Of a stretch of DNA of 64,000 nt, positions 59,784 through 64,000 are shown piece by piece (within the stretch, counting starts at the first letter, position 1; every line of letters begins with the position of its first letter). The notes beneath the pieces are model-generated. The model ran no database searches. It saw only the letters and a list, made by a program, of their open reading frames with translations, and was not told where the DNA came from. Made by a program: the position numbers and the translations under genes. The DNA comes from PALSA-270 sp963770915. GTDB taxonomy: Bacteria; Acidobacteriota; Terriglobia; Terriglobales; Acidobacteriaceae. Location: contig CAVYRG010000001.1 in NCBI GenBank assembly GCA_963770915.1, forward strand, positions 186,001 through 250,000, read 5' to 3'.

Positions 59784-60323
59784 TCAATGCTTGTGTTCCT
59801 TCTTGTGCTTGGCCGCCTCTTCCTGCTCAGCCAGCAACTGCCGATGGTCGGCGGCGCCGCTGTTTACGTCATCCAACACGTCCGCCAGAATAAACTCATA
59901 TTTCTTTTCCTCGTCCTTATTGTCCACGGCCGCGTCCTTCACGGCCCGGAGCCTCGACTGAAATTCCACGTCGGCCTCCAGGATCACCTTCAAGACTCTG
60001 CGCAGGTCGTCGTTCCGGCTGTTGAAAGTGTCGAGGTTGTCGTCGAGTTCGTCATAAACGCCCTCGAAGTCCTGCAGACGGTCGTGGATCGCGGCGCCTT
60101 TATCGACAATCTTGGGATCGGAACGGACCTGCTCCAGCGCGGTTAGCCGGGCCCGGGCAAAGTCGACATAAAGCTTCAACCGGCGGTCCGGATCGAGCGC
60201 CGTATCGCGCAGCTGGTCGATTTCCGGCTCGGTCAGCGGATCAGAGCGGCGCTGCGCAGTTGCACCCACGGCCAACAGGAACGGCAGCAGCCCGAATAGC
60301 AATCCCAATCGCAAACTTGTCAT
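59784..60323 (-). CDS. Secreted helical hypothetical protein
   Basis: A 179-residue protein with a signal peptide (LGLLFGLLPFLLAVGATAQ). The mature region is acidic and highly helical (DQLRDTALDPDRRLKLYVDFARARLTALEQVR and RLQDFEGVYDELDDNLDTFNSRNDDLRRVLKVI), ending in a Lys/His-rich tail (KHKKEHKH). No family was recognised. It starts one base after the stop of another small secreted protein, with which it is certainly co-transcribed. Confidence 0.78.
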   Translation of the reverse strand: MTSLRLGLLFGLLPFLLAVGATAQRRSDPLTEPEIDQLRDTALDPDRRLKLYVDFARARLTALEQVRSDPKIVDKGAAIHDRLQDFEGVYDELDDNLDTFNSRNDDLRRVLKVILEADVEFQSRLRAVKDAAVDNKDEEKKYEFILADVLDDVNSGAADHRQLLAEQEEAAKHKKEHKH

Positions 60324-60324
60324 G

Positions 60325-60771
60325 CTAGTGGTCCTTGCTGAACATGCGATTGAGGAGCGCGGTGCGCAGTTTCTCCAGGTGGTCGACGGCGGCCTGCACC
60401 GGTTGCTGGTCCTCGAAGTCCAGGCTGCGTTTCAGGTCGTGCAGATGCTCCGCCATTTTTCGAATCGCGATTTCGGTCTTCTTGATCTTGTGGCGCGACT
60501 CTTCGGTGGCATCGCAGGCTTTATCTGAATAAGTGACGACGTTGTGCACTGCGGCCAGAGCATCCTGCGCTTGCCCGGCATTGTAAAGGCGATCAGCTTC
60601 TTCCAGTTCCCGCTCGGCAATTTCGGCGTAGAGGCCGGGGCGCTCCCCGCTGGAAGCCGATTCCGCCCGGTCGATCAGCGCGGCCAGCGGCTCATTTCTA
60701 TGCGCGAACGCTGCGGCCGATGCGGCCAGCAGAACCGCGCAAATCAAGGCGCCATTGCGCAAGGTACCCAT
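60325..60771 (-). CDS. Secreted helical hypothetical protein (partner)
   Basis: The ATG at 60771 gives 148 residues with a signal peptide (GALICAVLLAASAAAFA). The mature part is helical (LAALIDRAESASSGERPGLYAEIAERELEEADRLYNAGQAQDALAAVHNVVTYSDKACD), then a coiled segment ending SLDFEDQQPVQAAVDHLEKLRTALLNRMF. It is TPR-like in style but too short to assign. A longer frame to 60849 overlaps the TPR gene. It is probably a periplasmic factor working with its neighbour. Confidence 0.75.
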   Translation of the reverse strand: MGTLRNGALICAVLLAASAAAFAHRNEPLAALIDRAESASSGERPGLYAEIAERELEEADRLYNAGQAQDALAAVHNVVTYSDKACDATEESRHKIKKTEIAIRKMAEHLHDLKRSLDFEDQQPVQAAVDHLEKLRTALLNRMFSKDH

Positions 60772-60800
60772 ACCGATGCCCCACAAACGGCCCGAAATCC

Positions 60801-62156
60801 CTACCTCTTTTTCGGCTCGATGGCGATCAGGCGGTGCCGGGCCTGCCATTCGTTGTCCGGAAACTGCCCGTTCGCCACCTCTAGAAACTTATGATAATTC
60901 ACCGCCGCATTTTTGTAATCGCGCAAATGATCGTAGGCCGTCGCCCGCAGAAAGTAGCCGATTGGAATTTCCGGCAGGAGCTTCGCTCGCTGATCGAGCG
61001 CCCAGATCGCTCCGGCATAATTCTCGTTTTCGTCCGCGGCCACTGCTAGGTCGCCGTAGGCCGCGCCAAAATCGGGCTTGAACTGCACCGCCGCCAAAAA
61101 TTGTTCCTGTGCATCGGCGAACTTTCTCTGCTTCAGCAACGCCTGGCCCAGATCGTAATGCAGCTCCGCGTCTTTCGGATTCGCCGCCACCAACAATTTG
61201 TATTGTGCTTCTGCCTGATCATATTTTCCCGCTCGGGCATAGACCTCGGCCAGATCGCGCTGCAAATCGGAATCGTTAGGAAGCATTTTGCGCGCCGCTT
61301 CCATCTCGGTGATAGCCGCGTCATTTTTCCCATCGGCGGCCAGCAGCCGTCCCAGCTGCATGTGAGCCGCGGCGTTTTCCGGATGCAAAACCAGCAATTT
61401 GCGAAGCTCGTCTTCCGCCTCGCCCAGGCGATGCTGCCGCATATAGATATTTGCCAGCCCGGTGGTCGCGTCGGCGGAAGATGGATCGATCACCAGAACC
61501 TGCTTGTAAAGCTGCTCTGCCTCCGCGAAGCGACTCTGTTTCTCCAGCAGCAGGCCTGCCGAAAGGCGCGATTCCGTGTCTTTGGGCTGCAGCGCCTCGG
61601 CCTGCTGATAAGCCTCGAGAGCTTCGTCGGGATTACTTGCCTCCAGCAGGTGGGCCAGTCCCAGCCACGCCCGCGCGCGGCCTTCATCCACATGCGCCGT
61701 CGGAGTCAGCTTGGTTGCGGCGCGAAGAAATTGCTCCGCGTCCGGCTGTCCCGCCTTGGCCAGCACCAGTCCCAAATTCAGATTGGACTCGAACACGTCC
61801 GGCTTAGCCGCCACCGACTTGCGATACGAGGCAATGGATTCGTCCGTCTTGCCGAGTTCGTTTTCGATGAAGCCCAGATCAAACCAAGCCTGGTAATTCT
61901 TCGGGTCGCGGGCGACGACGGCCTTCAGCAGTGGCTCCGCGCTAGCGTAGTCACCCTTGGAGATGTCGTCTTCTGCTTTGCTCACCTCGGGTGGAACGGC
62001 GTTGCTCTGCTCCATCACACGGTAATGCCGCACCGTCTGCCCGGTGCTTTGCGCCGCTATTGATCCGCCCAGCGCGAGAACCAACACGGCGAGGCCCAGG
62101 GATTCCCAGCCAACCCAACGTCCACCCATGGTCCGTTGAAATCTCATGCCCTTCAT
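60801..62156 (-). CDS. TPR-repeat secreted protein
   Basis: The ATG at 62156 overlaps the uvrA stop (ATGA) and gives 451 residues. A signal anchor or peptide (GLAVLVLALGGSIAAQ) precedes about nine TPR units (for example YQAWFDLGFIENELGKTDESIASYRKSVAAKPD, ATTGLANIYMRQHRLGEAEDELRKLLVLHP, AELHYDLGQALLKQRKFADAQEQFLAAVQFKP). It is likely a periplasmic or membrane-anchored scaffold. The longer frame to 62321 lies inside uvrA and is rejected. Confidence 0.88.
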   Translation of the reverse strand: MKGMRFQRTMGGRWVGWESLGLAVLVLALGGSIAAQSTGQTVRHYRVMEQSNAVPPEVSKAEDDISKGDYASAEPLLKAVVARDPKNYQAWFDLGFIENELGKTDESIASYRKSVAAKPDVFESNLNLGLVLAKAGQPDAEQFLRAATKLTPTAHVDEGRARAWLGLAHLLEASNPDEALEAYQQAEALQPKDTESRLSAGLLLEKQSRFAEAEQLYKQVLVIDPSSADATTGLANIYMRQHRLGEAEDELRKLLVLHPENAAAHMQLGRLLAADGKNDAAITEMEAARKMLPNDSDLQRDLAEVYARAGKYDQAEAQYKLLVAANPKDAELHYDLGQALLKQRKFADAQEQFLAAVQFKPDFGAAYGDLAVAADENENYAGAIWALDQRAKLLPEIPIGYFLRATAYDHLRDYKNAAVNYHKFLEVANGQFPDNEWQARHRLIAIEPKKR

Positions 62157-64000
62157 ACGATCTTGCGCGCTTTCGACTTCGCCGCCAGATTTCCGTTCAG
62201 CACCTGCGCCAGAAACTGCCCGGTATAGGAATTCGGCAACTCTGCGATTGCCTCCGGCGGCCCCGCTCCCACCACGTTGCCGCCTCGCTCTCCCCCTTCG
62301 GGGCCGAGATCGATCACCCAATCGGCGGTCTTGATGACCTCGAGATTGTGCTCAATCACCAGAATTGATCCGCCTGCCTCAATTAGACGCCGGAAGGCGG
62401 AAAGCAGTTTGCTGACGTCGTCGAAGTGCAAGCCCGTCGTCGGCTCATCGAAAATATAAAGAGTCTGCTTGCGCCTGCCTTCGGCCGGGCGGCCGGCGCG
62501 GCTGATGCTCCGTGCCGCGGGCTGCAGATGGGCCGCCAGTTTCATACGCTGCGCTTCGCCGCCGGAGAGCGTGGTTGCCGATTGCCCCAGGCGCAGGTAG
62601 CCCAATCCCACCTCATCCAGCACGCGCAGCTTGTCCACAATTTTCGGAGCGTTGGCAAAAAACTGCAGCGCCTCCTTGACTGTGAGCTGCAAGGTTTCGT
62701 GGATGTTCTTCCCGCGATAGCGCACTTCCAGCACTTGCGGTTTGTAGCGCGTGCCCTGGCATTCTTCGCAAATCAATTCCACATCCGCCAGGAATTGCAT
62801 CTCCACGGTCACCGTCCCGTCGCCCTGGCAGGTTTCGCAGCGGCCGCCGGGAACGTTGAAAGAAAAATGTCCCGCCGTCAGCCGCCGCTTTTGCGCCTCG
62901 GGAAGGGAAGCGAACAGTTCCCGAATTCCATCGAACGCCTTGATGTAGGTCACCGGGTTCGACCGCGGCGTGCGCCCAATCGGAGACTGATCCACCAGCA
63001 CGGCCTCATCCAGGTACTCCGCGCCCTCCAGCCGGTCCCAGTGCAGCGCGGCCGGCGGCGTTCCCTCGCCAATTCTCAGCGCCGCCGTGAGCGCCGGATA
63101 CAGCACATCGTGCAGCAACGACGATTTTCCCGAGCCGGAAACCCCCGTGATCGCAACCACCATTCCCAACGGAATCGCGAGATCAAGGTTCTTCAGGTTG
63201 TGCGCTCGCGCGCCAAAAATCTCAAGCTGCCGCCTGCCAGGCTCGCGCCGCGCCGTGGGTAGCGGAATCTTCAGCTCGTGCGACAGGTAGCGGCCGGTCA
63301 GGGATGACGGCATTTCTTGAATCTGCTCGTAGCTTCCCACCGCAATCACCTTGCCGCCGTTCTCGCCCGCGCCCGGCCCCAGATCGATAATGCCATCGGA
63401 AGCCCGCATCACGTCGGGATCGTGCTCGACCACCAAAATCGTATTCCCCAGATCGCGCAGGTCATGCAGGATTTGTATCAGCCGGTGCGTATCGCGGCTG
63501 TGCAGACCAATCGACGGCTCATCCAGCACATAGAGCGTTCCCACCAGGCGCGAGCCGAGCGACGTCGCCAGTTGGATGCGCTGCGCCTCGCCGCCCGAAA
63601 GCGTGGAAGAAAGCCGGTCAAGCGTCAGGTATTCCAACCCGACCTCGTTCAGAAATCGCAGCCGCTCGTGAATCTCCTGCAGCAGCTTTTCCGCGATCTC
63701 GGCTTGCTGCGCCGTCAGGTTCACCTCTTGGAAGAAGCATGCAGCCTCTTCGACTGTCATACTGCAAACCTGGCAAATATTCTTGTCGTTGATCTTCACC
63801 TGTCGCGCTTCCGGACGCAGCCGCGCCCCATGGCAAGCCGAACAAAGCGAATATCCGCGGTAACGGCTGAGAAAAACGCGCACGTGCAGCTTGTACTTCT
63901 TGCGCTCCAAATGGGCGAAGAAACCGCGGACGCCTTCAAATTTCCCTTCGCCATCGACAATCTGTTGCTGCTGCTCGCGGCTGAGTTCTTCCCATGGAAC
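62153..64000 (-). CDS. uvrA: Excinuclease ABC subunit A, 3' part
   Basis: The reading frame continues past the window edge (codons before the internal TTG at 63910 read on to base 64000). The visible 615 residues include the first zinc finger (CSACHGARLRPEA and CQVC), signature LSGGEAQR, LYVLDEPSIGLHSRD, VVEHDPDVM, and the second Walker A GVSGSGKSSLLHDVL. They also include the second zinc finger (CETCQGDG and CEECQGTRYK), a second LSGGEAQR and IFDEPTTGLHFDD. UvrA recognises bulky DNA damage with UvrB. A basic insert (SISRAGRPAEGRRKQ) lies between the last signature and Walker B. Confidence 0.97.
   Translation of the reverse strand, partial: VPWEELSREQQQQIVDGEGKFEGVRGFFAHLERKKYKLHVRVFLSRYRGYSLCSACHGARLRPEARQVKINDKNICQVCSMTVEEAACFFQEVNLTAQQAEIAEKLLQEIHERLRFLNEVGLEYLTLDRLSSTLSGGEAQRIQLATSLGSRLVGTLYVLDEPSIGLHSRDTHRLIQILHDLRDLGNTILVVEHDPDVMRASDGIIDLGPGAGENGGKVIAVGSYEQIQEMPSSLTGRYLSHELKIPLPTARREPGRRQLEIFGARAHNLKNLDLAIPLGMVVAITGVSGSGKSSLLHDVLYPALTAALRIGEGTPPAALHWDRLEGAEYLDEAVLVDQSPIGRTPRSNPVTYIKAFDGIRELFASLPEAQKRRLTAGHFSFNVPGGRCETCQGDGTVTVEMQFLADVELICEECQGTRYKPQVLEVRYRGKNIHETLQLTVKEALQFFANAPKIVDKLRVLDEVGLGYLRLGQSATTLSGGEAQRMKLAAHLQPAARSISRAGRPAEGRRKQTLYIFDEPTTGLHFDDVSKLLSAFRRLIEAGGSILVIEHNLEVIKTADWVIDLGPEGGERGGNVVGAGPPEAIAELPNSYTGQFLAQVLNGNLAAKSKARKIV

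Overview
The window is a high-GC chromosomal segment of a Gram-negative (didermal) bacterium. Several things point to Acidobacteriota, probably class Terriglobia: the order uppS-cdsA-dxr-rseP, TonB/ExbD-type energisers, an outer-membrane barrel protein, many ECF sigma factors, and short conserved hypothetical proteins of a type I associate with that phylum. The taxonomic call is inference; no rRNA or tRNA gene was seen. Most of the window is ordinary chromosome with small accessory insertions.

Layout. 1-5.2 kb: the end of a CorC/HlyC-like CBS protein, a DinB-like protein, and two dipeptide-type ABC permease genes split by a 1.8 kb accessory insert. 5.4-10.7 kb: an envelope-maintenance cluster (XRE regulator, NfeD-like His-rich protein, DUF1648 protein, flotillin, small membrane proteins, PspA) driven by a promoter with a palindromic operator inside it. 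10.8-16.7 kb: a glycine/proline-repeat TonB-like protein, RmuC, a secreted phosphodiesterase-type enzyme and a CAP protein. 16.8-25.5 kb: ispG, a HigBA toxin-antitoxin pair, a MerR regulator, then an isoprenoid/lipid operon read leftwards (uppS-cdsA-ParB-like-phosphatase-dxr-rseP), in which cdsA is frameshifted. 25.6-38.0 kb: GNAT, VapBC, hemerythrin, HtrA-type protease, TrmO, thioredoxin, CstB-like persulfide dioxygenase/rhodanese, rhomboid, HdeD, methyltransferase/AraC pair, beta-propeller, outer-membrane barrel. 38.0-41.8 kb: two ECF sigma modules flanking an intact insertion sequence with a 16-bp target duplication. 42.1-53.0 kb: GAF-like protein, lytic transglycosylase, VOC protein, lspA-ileS, TonB, and a large membrane protein ending in an ExbD-like domain. 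53.1-59.0 kb: murI and a four-gene iron-transport operon. 59.1-64.0 kb: a uvrA-TPR-two small secreted proteins-SprT operon.

The most unusual system is the iron operon at 54.0-58.9 kb. An Ftr1 iron permease with a DUF2318 tail is followed by two FtsX-type permeases and an ABC ATPase fused in one reading frame to a DtxR-family metalloregulator. A 19-bp perfect palindrome sits just upstream of the first gene. The arrangement suggests that the transporter's ATPase subunit carries its own iron-sensing DNA-binding domain and could repress its own operon. Other points of interest are a TonB-like protein with about 12 VPPPPSVGG-type repeats, an ExbD-like domain fused to a duplicated membrane/beta module, and a heptanucleotide repeat at a coupled stop/start junction.
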